64,000 nucleotides of DNA from Paraburkholderia phytofirmans OLGA172 (lineage in GTDB: Bacteria; Pseudomonadota; Gammaproteobacteria; Burkholderiales; Burkholderiaceae): contig NZ_CP014578.1 of assembly GCF_001634365.1 (NCBI RefSeq), positions 3,534,001 to 3,598,000 on the forward strand. The letters run 5' to 3'. The position numbers and the translations under genes are program-made. Positions 56,095 to 64,000 of the stretch are shown here, in pieces; within the stretch, counting starts at the first letter, position 1, and every line of letters starts with the position of its first letter. The notes under the pieces are model-generated. The model saw nothing but the letters and a program-made list of their open reading frames with translations, was not told the origin of the DNA and made no database searches.

Positions 56095-57549
56095 TTACAG
56101 CTCACGTCGAGAAGGTTCACCGGTATGTTGGGCTGCCGGGTCCTCAACAGCGTTGCGCAGGGTGGCCCATGCTCCGAGCGTTACCGGCTTGACCGGTATG
56201 CGCGGGCGGTACAGGCCTACTTGCTCCACCGACTTCCCGAGTTCCTCGGCAATAATCCGACCGACTGTCGTCCCACACATACGTCCTTGGCACGGGCCCA
56301 TGCCGCAGCGAGTCAGCGATTTAATCTGATTCGGGTCCGTCAGCCCATCGCGAATGGTCTCCCGGAGAAATGAGGCAGAAATCTCCTCGCATCGGCAGAC
56401 GATGGTGTTGCCCTTAGGAAGCGGCTTGACCAACGAGGGAGGAAAGGCACGGTCGAGAAAGGGGCGAATCCGCATCAGTCGTTTCAGAAGCTTGCGATGC
56501 TCTTCCGCGCGAGCGTCGCGCTCCTTGACGCTAATCCGGCCGAGGCGGCACGCTGCATCAAGCGCGGCCAGCCGTCCAAGGGGCTCCGCCGCTTTGGCGC
56601 CGAGTATGCGTTGCCCATCTCCGGCGATGGAGATGCGCTCCTGGCTTGTCGCACCCCATTCATCAACCACGGGGCGCCAAGTGAGCTGGGCTTCGTCCCA
56701 AACGTGGCGGCAGCCTGCCGACCGGCTCAATTGAACGTTCGGCACCACTCCGTCATGCAAAAGCAGGACCGACGCCGGGATGCTCAAGGATTTACCCTTG
56801 GCAGTAAACGATACAAGCTCTAGCTTGTCCGCCCCGTCGGCCACCACGTCAGAAACACCGTAATAGATAGCGACGCCAGCAGCACGCAAGCGACGCATCC
56901 AAGACAGCCCTTTACGAATCTCGTTGAGTTGCGTCAGCGCCCAAGGAAGCTGGTACAGGGCCTGAGCAGGCAACATCCTTGGAGCCGTTATGAGGACGGC
57001 CTTGAGAGGAACGCCAGCCTCGAGCAATTGCGCAGCCACCAGCAAAGGCAACGGGCCACATCCGGCAATAACCGTGGTTTCTGACGGCACAATCCCCGAA
57101 GACTTCAGCAGCGTTTGTGCGGCGCCGGCGCCCATGACGCCAGGCAACGTCCACCCCGACACAGGGACTGGGCGTTCCATCGCACCGGTTGCCAGGATGA
57201 CATGACGGCTGCGAAGCAACGAGGCTTCACCTTGTTGCGTAATTCCCACTGCGCCATCTGGCGTGACCTGCCACACAGCTGAAGCAGGCGCATATGCCGC
57301 CCCACTGTGGCGGAATGCGTTAACCAAATCCAGTCCCGAACGAAAGTCCGGACCAAGCAGTGGAGCTACGCGGTCACCGTAACTCGAGCGACGTTCGACG
57401 GCTCGATAAATCTGGCCACCTGGAGCCTCCTGCTCGTCCAGAATGACGGTGTCAATATTGAGTTCTGCCGCGAGTGTCGCAGCAGCCAAACCGGCAGGTC
57501 CTCCACCGACAACTACCAGCTCGCATTCAGCGCGGTCGGCAATTTTCAT
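56095..57549 (-). CDS. HcnB/OoxA-like oxidase subunit with [2Fe-2S] domain
   Basis: From the ATG at 57549 the protein has 484 residues. It has an N-terminal dinucleotide-binding motif (LVVVGGGPAGLAAATLAAEL), a second nucleotide-binding region (TVIAGCGPLPLLVAAQLLEA) and a C-terminal BFD-like iron-sulfur domain with CRCEEI and CGMGPCQGRMCG. This is the layout of HcnB, opine oxidase subunit A and the LhpE-type subunit of D-hydroxyproline dehydrogenase. Its start overlaps the stop of the small [2Fe-2S] gene (ATGA). The open frame extends upstream to 57627, but the coupled ATG is preferred. Confidence 0.9.
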   Translation of the reverse strand: MKIADRAECELVVVGGGPAGLAAATLAAELNIDTVILDEQEAPGGQIYRAVERRSSYGDRVAPLLGPDFRSGLDLVNAFRHSGAAYAPASAVWQVTPDGAVGITQQGEASLLRSRHVILATGAMERPVPVSGWTLPGVMGAGAAQTLLKSSGIVPSETTVIAGCGPLPLLVAAQLLEAGVPLKAVLITAPRMLPAQALYQLPWALTQLNEIRKGLSWMRRLRAAGVAIYYGVSDVVADGADKLELVSFTAKGKSLSIPASVLLLHDGVVPNVQLSRSAGCRHVWDEAQLTWRPVVDEWGATSQERISIAGDGQRILGAKAAEPLGRLAALDAACRLGRISVKERDARAEEHRKLLKRLMRIRPFLDRAFPPSLVKPLPKGNTIVCRCEEISASFLRETIRDGLTDPNQIKSLTRCGMGPCQGRMCGTTVGRIIAEELGKSVEQVGLYRPRIPVKPVTLGAWATLRNAVEDPAAQHTGEPSRREL

Positions 57550-57848
57550 AGCAGCTCCATTTCGCCCGGACCGTCCTGATGCGTCACGTTCATTCTCGGC
57601 TTTGCAGTAACTAAACATGCCTGGCAATTAGCCACGCCATCAATCTCGACCATGCAATCGAAACAGTTGCCAATCATGCAATGAGGTTGGCGAGGAGCGC
57701 CGGTGACAGGAGTAGTACGGAAACGTTCGACTCCATGGGCCAGAAGCGCAGCAGCGACCGTGTCTCCTTCAGCGGCGTTGACGAGCTCTCCATCGAACGT
57801 GAACTGAATTACTTTGGTTGGAGGCTCAAGCCTGGTGAACATTGCCAT
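57546..57848 (-). CDS. Small (2Fe-2S)-binding oxidase subunit (HcnA/OoxC-like)
   Basis: A 100-residue plant-ferredoxin-like protein with the cysteine pattern CMIGNCFDC and a following CQAC, and the conserved FDGELVNAAEGDTVAAALLA N-terminus of the HcnA/SoxA N-terminal type. It would carry electrons from the two flavoprotein subunits. It is coupled to the HcnB-like gene by a 4-bp overlap. It is the first oxidase gene after the interrupted binding-protein gene. Confidence 0.9.
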   Translation of the reverse strand: MAMFTRLEPPTKVIQFTFDGELVNAAEGDTVAAALLAHGVERFRTTPVTGAPRQPHCMIGNCFDCMVEIDGVANCQACLVTAKPRMNVTHQDGPGEMELL

Positions 57849-58752
57849 TTGAAATTCGAATTCCGCAAAACTTTCGGTAAGACAGCGACGACTACAAGAG
57901 CCGTCGCTTCCCGTGAACGCAAAGGAATCAGTTCTGCGGCGACAAGTCCAACCCGAACCACTTCTGCATCAACCGGCGATTCGTACCGTCGTCGTTCACC
58001 GATTTAATCGCTTGGTCAAACATCGCTTTCAAGTCAGTGTCATCTTTTCGCAAAGCGACATTAGTCGTGCCAACCCCAATTACGCCCCCGAGGAATCGAG
58101 GGCCTACTAGAGTTGCGTCTTTCATGTCTGGCTGACTAGCCGCCTTGTTAAGGACGGTGATATTGGCCATGACCAAATCAACGCGACCAGCCTGAAGGTC
58201 GAGATTATGCTGCTCGATGGTCTTATACTCCCGAACTTCCATGAAATCTTTCAGATATTTGTCGGCAAAATTGGCAGCGGTACTTGCGCTTTGAACACCC
58301 AAGATTTTCCCGGAAAGCATAGGACGGAGCTTAGCGATTTCCTTTTTAGCGGCGTCTTCGTCCTTACTGAGATTGAAAACTTTGTTCAAGTCAGGCATGC
58401 CAGCCAATCGACTTGACTTCAACGTCATAAATCCATTCGGCGCCTGAGTGTATGGGATTGAAAATGCGACGACTTTTTCGCGTGCCGGAGTAACACCCAT
58501 CGATGCTACGATTGCGTCGTATTTCCCAGCGTTCAGCCCAGGAATAATCCCGTCCCAGTCCTGAGCGACGATATCGCATTTAACCTTCATGCGATTACAT
58601 AGCTCATGCGTCAGGTCAATTTCGTAGCCTCCCAATTTTCCGTCGGGACCCATGAAATTCCACGGAGCGTATGCGCCCTCAGTAGCGACTGTTATCTTCT
58701 CGTAGGTTTTTGGGGCCGCCAAGGCAGGCTGCACAAGCGCGATGCTAGTTAG

Positions 58753-60387
58753 TCGGCCTTGCAGAAGTTCGTGAAGCCCCGCCTGGCCAAGCGATGCAGT
58801 TTGTTGGAGGGTAATAGAACTCCCAGAACGAATATCGATCTGATAAAGATTCTGGGAGTTTCGGAGTGGTCGCCAATGAGCACGCCTGATTTCTTTCGTA
58901 GCCGTCTGGACGCGATGATTGATCTACGTCACCCGCTTGCCGTGTTGGCAACGAAGATGTCATGGGCTTCAATCGAAACGACGCTTGCTCCCCTGTTCGA
59001 GCGACGTTCACGCGATGGACGGGTGAGCGAAGCGGTTGACCTGTTTGGCTCGAACTCGCTGGAATTTGCCGGTGGCGTCAGTGCGGCTGGACGTCCGCGC
59101 TTGCCTATGCGGCTGATGGTGGGTCTGCTGTACCTGAAGCACGCCTACAACGAGAGTGACGAAACGGTGTGCGAGCGCTGGGCACAGGACGTGTACTTTC
59201 AGTTCTTCTGCGGCGAGGAGTATTTCCAGCCGCGTCTGCCGTGCGACCCGACCAACCTGGTGCGTTTTCGGCAGGCGCTGGGCGAAGCCGGTGTCGAGGA
59301 GCTGCTCGCGGCGACGATCGCGGCTGCGGTGCAGATGAAGGCGGTGACGCCGGTCGAATTCGAGCGCGTGATTGTCGACACCACGGTGCAGGAGAAGGCG
59401 ATTGCGTATCCGACCGACAGCCGTCTGCTTGAGGTGGCGCGGGCCAGACTCGTTCAGTTGGCGCAACGCGCAGGGTTGGGGCTGAAGCAAACGTACGAGC
59501 GCGAAGGCAAGCGACTGCGTCGCCGCGCGGGCGGCTATGCCCATGCGAAGCAGTTCAGGCGCCTGCGTCGTGTACTCAAGCGTCAGCGCACGGTACTGGG
59601 ACGGTTGCTGCGCGATATCGAACGCAAGCTGTCTGGAGCTTCAGACGAACGGCAGGCACAACTGCGCGTCTGGCTTGAGCGGGCCTGGCGCATTTGCCAC
59701 CAACGTCCAAAGGACAGGAACAAACTCTACGCACTGCATGCGCCTGAAGTTGAATGCATTGGGAAAGGAAAGGCACGCCAGCCCTACGAGTTCGGCGTCA
59801 AGGTGAGCCTCGCGATCACGGAGAAACAAGGGTTGATCGTCGGTGCGCGGGCGTTCCCCGGCAACCCCTATGACGGCCATACGCTGGCCGAGCAACTCGA
59901 ACAGAGCTCCATTCTGTTGCAGGACCTGCCCGGTACACCACAGCCGAAGACCGTGTTGGTCGATCTCGGGTTTCGCGGCGTCGACGTGGAGGTATCATCA
60001 GTACACCTGATTCATCGCGGCAAACACAGGACACTGACCAGCACGCAGCGACGTTGGCTCAAGCGACGCCAGGCGATTGAACCGATCATCGGCCATGTGA
60101 AGCACGACCACGGTATGCGTCGCTGCTGGCTCAAAGGACAAACCGGCGATGCGCTGCATGCCGTGCTGTGCGCCACGGGCTACAACCTGCGCTGGCTGTT
60201 GCGCGCGATTGTTCGCCTGGGTCTGGGGCCCATCTTTTTTGTCCTCGCCTGGCTGCATTCGATCGCCGATGTCCTGTCGCATCCGCTGCTTGCGCACCGG
60301 GAACGCTTCCGGCGGGCTAACCGTCCCGCTCCGACAAAATACCCGATCGGCGTCGTGCGTCAAGCAAACTGAATTTTGCAGGGCCGA
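58753..60387 (+). mobile_element. Intact 1,635-bp insertion sequence, IS5-superfamily type
   Basis: The element has imperfect terminal inverted repeats: the left end reads TCGGCCTTGCAGAAGTTC and the inverted right end TCGGCCCTGCAAAATTC. It is flanked by identical CTAGTTAG copies at 58745-58752 and 60388-60395, consistent with an 8-bp target-site duplication. It carries one transposase gene. Both ends and the gene are intact, so it may still be active. IS5 proper duplicates 4 bp; the 8-bp repeat, if not partly chance, would be unusual and should be checked against related copies. Confidence 0.93.
58876..60372 (+). CDS. DDE transposase (DUF772 N-terminus)
   Basis: The ATG at 58876 gives 498 residues starting MSTPDFFRSRLDAMIDLRHP. 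The N-terminal DUF772-type region (LATKMSWASIETTLAPLFER and GLLYLKHAYNESDETVCERW) precedes a split DDE domain: Asp168 in VIVDTTVQEKA, Asp363 in VLVDLGFRG and Glu402 in AIEPIIGHVKHDHGM. A basic helical insertion lies at 185-280. This is the long form of IS5-family transposase common in Burkholderiales. The frame is open upstream to 58759 inside the left end, but this part is not protein-like. The stop is 15 bp from the right end of the element. Confidence 0.93.
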   Translation: MSTPDFFRSRLDAMIDLRHPLAVLATKMSWASIETTLAPLFERRSRDGRVSEAVDLFGSNSLEFAGGVSAAGRPRLPMRLMVGLLYLKHAYNESDETVCERWAQDVYFQFFCGEEYFQPRLPCDPTNLVRFRQALGEAGVEELLAATIAAAVQMKAVTPVEFERVIVDTTVQEKAIAYPTDSRLLEVARARLVQLAQRAGLGLKQTYEREGKRLRRRAGGYAHAKQFRRLRRVLKRQRTVLGRLLRDIERKLSGASDERQAQLRVWLERAWRICHQRPKDRNKLYALHAPEVECIGKGKARQPYEFGVKVSLAITEKQGLIVGARAFPGNPYDGHTLAEQLEQSSILLQDLPGTPQPKTVLVDLGFRGVDVEVSSVHLIHRGKHRTLTSTQRRWLKRRQAIEPIIGHVKHDHGMRRCWLKGQTGDALHAVLCATGYNLRWLLRAIVRLGLGPIFFVLAWLHSIADVLSHPLLAHRERFRRANRPAPTKYPIGVVRQAN

Positions 60388-60422
60388 CTAGTTAGCAGGA
60401 CTGCAAGAATGGAAAATCGCAT

Positions 60423-60775
60423 GGCAATCAAACTCCGAAAAGGTTGGGCAACTTAAGCCCTTGATATTGACGGTAGAAGACATATACCGTGCCTATTAAA
60501 GGCAGCGGTTAACTTGCTCAGCCAAAACTAAAAATAGCGTTTGAAAAACGGATACCCGAGCAGGGGCCGGCAGACTGCAGCAAGCCGTTTCAGTTTAAAG
60601 CCTCTTTTTAACAGGTAGAAAATCGGTACGACGCGAATTGCGAGAGAATCGTTTTTCGTGCTGTCCCCATGACTGAATGTTCTAAAACCAAATTTCTTGC
60701 GTCCAATACTTTGTTTTGTCCCGCCTATAGGATTCGACTATACTCAGGAAACGCTACATACTGCCGGAGCATTCT
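60423..60775. other. 353-bp divergent promoter region of the catabolic locus
   Basis: Before the IS arrived this stretch separated the binding-protein gene (minus) from the LysR gene (plus), the usual layout of a LysR-controlled divergent operon. It is AT-richer than its surroundings. Candidate LysR-type T-N11-A sites occur but none stands out as a palindrome by eye. No coding region seen. Confidence 0.5.
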
Positions 60776-61654
60776 TTGAACTATCGCCAGCTTGAGGCGT
60801 TCCGGGCTTTGATGGAGACCGGGACGGTTACTGCAGCAAGCCAGTTGCTATCCATTTCGCAGCCGTCCTTAAGTACGCACATCGCCAACCTCGAACACGA
60901 GTTGCAACTATCTCTTTTTCATCGGAGGGGAGGGCGACTCGTGCCCACCGCGGAAAGCCAACTGCTGCTGGCGGAGGTCGACCACGTGGTAAAAGGCATG
61001 GCGCGTTTGCGCCGCCTTGCAACGGATGTCCGGAGTTTGCAATCGGGCCGCGTGTCGATAGCCGCCTATCCAGCCGTAGCGGCCATGTTGCCAGGGTTCG
61101 CTGTGGAATTTGCAGCGCGACATGACCGTGCACTCCTCGACCTTCAGGTTCACGATTCGCTCCGGAACGCGGAGCTGGCAGCTACGAGGCAGGTAGACGT
61201 GGCATTCACTGCAATGCCAATAGGCGACTCAGCCGTCGTTTGCGAACTGCTGAGTCGCGTTAGTTCAGTGTGTATCTTGCCGAAGGGACACAGGCTCGCC
61301 TCGGCCGATATCGTTACACCTCAGGACCTGCGTGATGAGCCTTTTATCGCGCTTGGTCGCGAAGATGGTTCTCGGCAAGCCGTTGAGCGAGTTCTTGGAC
61401 AACACGGCATTGACCTGGACGTGCGTTTTGAAACAACTCGTTCCGAGACTGCATGCGGCCTTGTCGCGGCCGGTGGCGGTATTGCAATTATCGACCCGTT
61501 TTGTGCAAGCGCATGGGCAGACCGTATTGATGTTCGTCCTTTCGAAGCAAACGTTCCTAGCGACGTCTACATAGTACGAAGCCGCCAAGAAGAACCGTCA
61601 CTGCTATTGCAAGCTTTTGTCGAAGACCTCCGAGTCAGGCTGACATCGACTTAA
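60776..61654 (+). CDS. LysR-family regulator (OccR/NocR-like)
   Basis: A 292-residue LysR-type regulator starting at TTG 60776 with GGAG 8 bp upstream. The helix-turn-helix (NYRQLEAFRALMETGTVTAA, then SQPSLSTHIANLEHELQLSL) and the effector-binding domain (residues 90-290) are complete. The N-terminus resembles OccR/NocR, regulators that sense octopine or nopaline. It is divergent from the binding-protein/oxidase/transporter genes and should activate them when substrate is present. The IS lies downstream of the divergent start on the other strand, so it leaves this gene untouched. Confidence 0.88.
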   Translation: MNYRQLEAFRALMETGTVTAASQLLSISQPSLSTHIANLEHELQLSLFHRRGGRLVPTAESQLLLAEVDHVVKGMARLRRLATDVRSLQSGRVSIAAYPAVAAMLPGFAVEFAARHDRALLDLQVHDSLRNAELAATRQVDVAFTAMPIGDSAVVCELLSRVSSVCILPKGHRLASADIVTPQDLRDEPFIALGREDGSRQAVERVLGQHGIDLDVRFETTRSETACGLVAAGGGIAIIDPFCASAWADRIDVRPFEANVPSDVYIVRSRQEEPSLLLQAFVEDLRVRLTST

Positions 61655-61694
61655 GGAAAACGACGATTCGTGCCGGCGCGGGAACAACGAAACC

Positions 61695-61728
61695 ACTACG
61701 TCTGCGCGCCCAAGGGGCGAAGACGTAG
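61695..61728 (+). terminator. Hairpin after the LysR gene
   Basis: An imperfect inverted repeat CTACGTCT-GCGCGCCC against GGGGCGA-AGACGTAG lies 41 bp after the LysR stop. No T tract follows. Terminator function is a guess. Confidence 0.5.
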
Positions 61729-61923
61729 CATGATTGCTTGTGCTGCCACTCTTTTGAGGTAGCACCAATAGCTTACTACTCCGATTGCCTGACCGCACTC
61801 AAAGGTCTTCCGGTAGCACGGGGGACGCCTGTTCGACTCTGTCCTTTGCAATCCTTGGGGCGGCATAAAACAACCGCCTCATTGGGCCCAAACATTACTT
61901 CCGTCGAGCCAGCGCTCTTGCCG

Positions 61924-62580
61924 ATGAAAAACTTTCCACAACAACTGGCCTTTTCCGTCTATGTGACATATCTGCTCACCTCGACGGCTTACGCGACTAC
62001 CGTGAGCGTGGACCGAGGGAACATCATGGTTGTCGACAACAACGGCTTTGCGCGACAGCTGACAACAACTGGCCTCGACGCTTCTCCTGCCCTTTCTTCT
62101 GACAAGCGGCGGGTCGTGTTCGTGCGTCGCACGCCCCAGAAGAAGGTGATAACAGGCGCCGGTGAAGCCACTGCCGACCAACTGTGGACGGTGAATCTCG
62201 ACGGCACGTCGCCGCACATGCTCGTAGAAGGCCATGAGGGCAATGACCCAAAGAGAACGCTGGCCGCGCTGGATACGCCAATGTTTTCACCCGACGGACG
62301 TACGGTGTATTTCACCAGCGCCGCGTGGGCTACTTCAGGCGCAATTCACGCGATTGCGGCGGCGGGCGGAAAGGAGAGGTTCGTCACGGACGGAAATACC
62401 CTAATGGTCGTGCCATCAGGACAATACGCGGGCAGTCTTATCGTAAACAAGCACAAGTACTGGCTCGCTGGAGGCTCGTACAACTGGTTCTGGTTGGTCA
62501 CCCCGAACGGCGAAGAAAAAGGCACAGTGGGTCCTGATGAGAACAGCATAGCGGCCTTCATGGATATGTACGCGAAGTAA
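61924..62580 (+). CDS. Small exported TolB-like beta-propeller protein
   Basis: The ATG at 61924 starts a signal peptide (MKNFPQQLAFSVYVTYLLTS, then TAYA) of a 218-residue protein. The mature part has WD40-like/TolB-like blades: LTTTGLDASPALSSDKRRVV, LWTVNLDGTSPHMLV and MFSPDGRTVYFTS. Three to four blades are visible, fewer than the six of a full TolB propeller. Periplasmic location expected. No operon partner. Related small propeller proteins occur in Burkholderiales with unknown role. Confidence 0.75.
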   Translation: MKNFPQQLAFSVYVTYLLTSTAYATTVSVDRGNIMVVDNNGFARQLTTTGLDASPALSSDKRRVVFVRRTPQKKVITGAGEATADQLWTVNLDGTSPHMLVEGHEGNDPKRTLAALDTPMFSPDGRTVYFTSAAWATSGAIHAIAAAGGKERFVTDGNTLMVVPSGQYAGSLIVNKHKYWLAGGSYNWFWLVTPNGEEKGTVGPDENSIAAFMDMYAK

Positions 62581-62710
62581 CCGCAAGGTGCCGCGAAACT
62601 GGGCTCGACCGTGAGCTTCCGGCTGGCGATAAGACGGGGACGCTCGTGGCCCCAACCCTGCCGAGCGATTGCGCGGCTACTGGGGCGCACCGCGTTGATT
62701 TGTACCCCCC

Positions 62711-63723
62711 TTGCTGTCGATTGGACCGGGCGGTGCGGACGACGGTGAAGTACCAAGCTTCGATCCTCGCGGTGCGATATATTTAGGCGGTCATCCATCG
62801 ACCGAAATGCATATGTCCCGCCTTGGCATCGAACACGAAAATGGCCTCACCTATGAAGGCACCGACAATCCGAGCTATCTCACTGTCCCGGCACCAATAA
62901 TCTCGCAGTGCGCGCTTGTCGAATCCCCTTCCGACCTTGAGAATTTGCCGCGCGGTATGCTCAGCGACCCTTTTCGATGGATTTTCCGAGAGGACTCGTT
63001 TGACCCAGTGTCTCGCGTTCGAAGAGGCCGTCTTTTTCAGTCTTTCACCAAGACCAATCGGGAATTGGTCTTCGTCGAAGCTCACCCTAATTCGTTATCT
63101 GACAGTAGACGGAGCCGGTCGGACGGTCGAGTACATAAAGAACTAAACGTGTTCATCCATTGCACTGAATTGCTGGGACGCCCGAACCGGGGGGAAGGTC
63201 TCCAGCTTGCGATAGGTCACGTCGGAGCACACTCGCTTTGGCGAATATTGCAGACTGAACAAACGGTCAGCCAGGACGTGCTGGTTACTGTTCGAGCTGA
63301 GTCTGCGTTTGGCATATTGCCCGCTCTCAACATGGCACAGATTCCGGAGGGAAATCGGAAATCCGTCGCGGATGCTTACGACCGCGTCATGAAGGTGGCG
63401 TATCGTGATTCTCCAACTTCTGTTGTCGACCAGTGCCGAAACCTGTGCGCGGTTCTCGCTGGCCGGTGGTTACGCCAATTGAGCGGTGACGAGAAAGCGG
63501 TCCACAAAGACCTAGGTCCATGCCTCACGGCAATCGGAAAGCATGTTGGTGAAAATGAGCGACGGCTGATTCGTGCGCTCTCGAGACCGTCAACCTACTT
63601 CACCCTCGTGGGAAGGATAATGAGCGTGAGCGTCTCGACCTGCGGGAGGTATCGAACGAGGACGCCGAGCTTGCCTTACATGCAACGGGGTTCGTTCTTA
63701 GAGAGCTCGGTTGGGGACATTGA
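62711..63723 (+). pseudogene. Frameshifted gene of unknown function
   Basis: The first frame, from about 62711 (TTG; true start uncertain), encodes a soluble protein with the segments GAIYLGGHPSTEMHMSRLGI, RGMLSDPFRWIFREDSF and SVVDQCRNLCAVLAGRWL. At about 63578-63582 the protein-like signal changes frame. Removing one TC from CTCTC joins ERRLIRAL to ETVNLLHPRGKDNERERLDL and REVSNEDAELALHATGFVLR, ending ELGWGH at the TGA 63721-63723. That TGA overlaps the next ATG. So the gene carries a 2-bp slippage insertion, or a sequencing error is present. Family not recognised. Confidence 0.6.
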
Positions 63724-63908
63724 TGGAATCGGCTCACGTCGTGTTTCGCGCCTCGCCCATGCCCGCATTTCGCGGAAGAACCCTAAGGTTCGCGGCCATT
63801 CCGTTCAAAGTTGAGTTGACTTGTATCGTGATGCTAATCGTGGGGACGAGCGACACGGCCGCCAAGTTTTGGTTTGGCAGCGTCTCGGAGGATGACCTCG
63901 AGGAGTAG
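63723..63908 (+). CDS. Short ORF coupled to the frameshifted gene
   Basis: A 61-residue frame starting MESAHVVFRASPMPAFRGRT. Its ATG shares bases with the TGA of the restored upstream frame (TGATG), a usual sign of translational coupling. The C-terminal part is hydrophobic then acidic (TCIVMLIVGTSDTAAKFWFG, ending EDDLEE). No family recognised. It could be a small protein or a fragment. Confidence 0.45.
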   Translation: MESAHVVFRASPMPAFRGRTLRFAAIPFKVELTCIVMLIVGTSDTAAKFWFGSVSEDDLEE

Positions 63909-63928
63909 TCGAGGTCCGCGAAAGCGGT

Positions 63929-64000
63929 CACGCAGCCAGTCGATGCTCGTAGTACGGCCTGTCCCTGTCATCAAGTATTGCGTACAACGCCGCAAGGTCG
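63929..64000 (-). CDS. C-terminal end of a gene leaving the window
   Basis: On the minus strand the frame that ends with the stop at 63929-63931 is open to the window edge and encodes DLAALYAILDDRDRPYYEHR and a final LAA. It looks protein-like but is too short to identify. Confidence 0.4.

Larger units (their letters stand above)
57928..60422 (-). pseudogene. Opine/basic amino-acid binding protein, split by an IS
   Basis: Periplasmic binding protein of the OccJ/NocT/ArgT family. The mature part (GAYAPWNFMGPDGKLGGYEI, ASMGVTPAREKVVAFSIPY, ending KWFGLDLSPQN) is intact from 58752 to 57928. Removing the IS (58753-60387) and one copy of the 8-bp repeat CTAGTTAG restores a continuous frame from the ATG at 60422: MRFSILAVLLTS, then IALVQPALAAP, a complete signal peptide with an A-L-A cleavage site. 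CGGAG lies before this ATG. The IS thus cuts the signal peptide after its first 12 codons. Without it the protein cannot be exported unless a new start is used. Confidence 0.88.

Noticed and set aside
58759..58875. Upstream extension of the transposase to 58759
   Set aside because: The extra 39 codons lie in the IS terminal region, do not look like protein and precede the family-typical start MSTPDFF.
10286..64000. A duplicate tRNA-Ser 3' end marking attR
   Set aside because: Scanned by eye for TTCGAATCTCACCGCC on both strands without a match; a computed search is needed before concluding that it is absent.

Overview
The window looks like chromosome 1 of a Burkholderia-group betaproteobacterium (Paraburkholderia, Caballeronia or Burkholderia). 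The evidence is the core order greB, tRNA-Arg, spoT, rpoZ, gmk, yicC / rph, rdgB, hemW, the Burkholderia-type trimeric porins, the DUF2591 gene and the GC-rich core codon use. No database search was possible, so family names come from recognised motifs.

Bases 1-10,285 are housekeeping DNA: the end of a porin gene, a transposase scrap that runs into an unusual compound microsatellite, greB, two identical tRNA-Arg(ACG) genes each with its own terminator, a DUF2591 gene, the stringent-response/nucleotide block spoT-rpoZ-gmk-yicC on the minus strand, and rph-rdgB-hemW with overlapping genes on the plus strand. This block ends in tRNA-Ser(TGA).

From 10,350 to about 49,400 lies a genomic island. 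It opens with a tyrosine recombinase 65 bp after the tRNA-Ser gene. The cargo is almost entirely defence-like: a PD-(D/E)XK-type protein next to an HEXXH protein; remnants of a UvrD-like helicase and a uracil-DNA-glycosylase-like gene; a 1364-residue nuclease-TPR-GreA-like-PIN protein with a three-helix membrane partner; a TIR domain fused to a DnaB-type helicase domain, divergent from a second TIR protein; two more nuclease-fold proteins; a six-gene run TerB-type protein / BrxD-like (DUF2791) ATPase / Lhr-like helicase / TPR protein / GrpE-like protein / Hsp70; a possible abortive-infection protein; and a 1380-residue STAND-like NTPase with a C-terminal nuclease motif. The right part carries small secreted proteins and an H-NS paralogue with three tandem DNA-binding motifs. 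No right-hand copy of the tRNA-Ser end was found by eye, so the island's right limit is open.

From 49,478 to 61,654 is a catabolic locus of the opine/cyclic-amino-acid type on the minus strand: ornithine-cyclodeaminase family enzyme, porin, HisP-type ATPase, two permeases, a DadA-like oxidase, an HcnB/OoxA-like oxidase subunit, a small [2Fe-2S] subunit and a periplasmic binding protein, with a divergent LysR regulator. A 1,635-bp insertion sequence splits the signal peptide of the binding protein and is flanked by an 8-bp direct repeat, so the locus has been damaged recently.

The last 2.3 kb hold a small secreted beta-propeller-like protein, a frameshifted gene of unknown function coupled to a short ORF, and the end of a gene that leaves the window.
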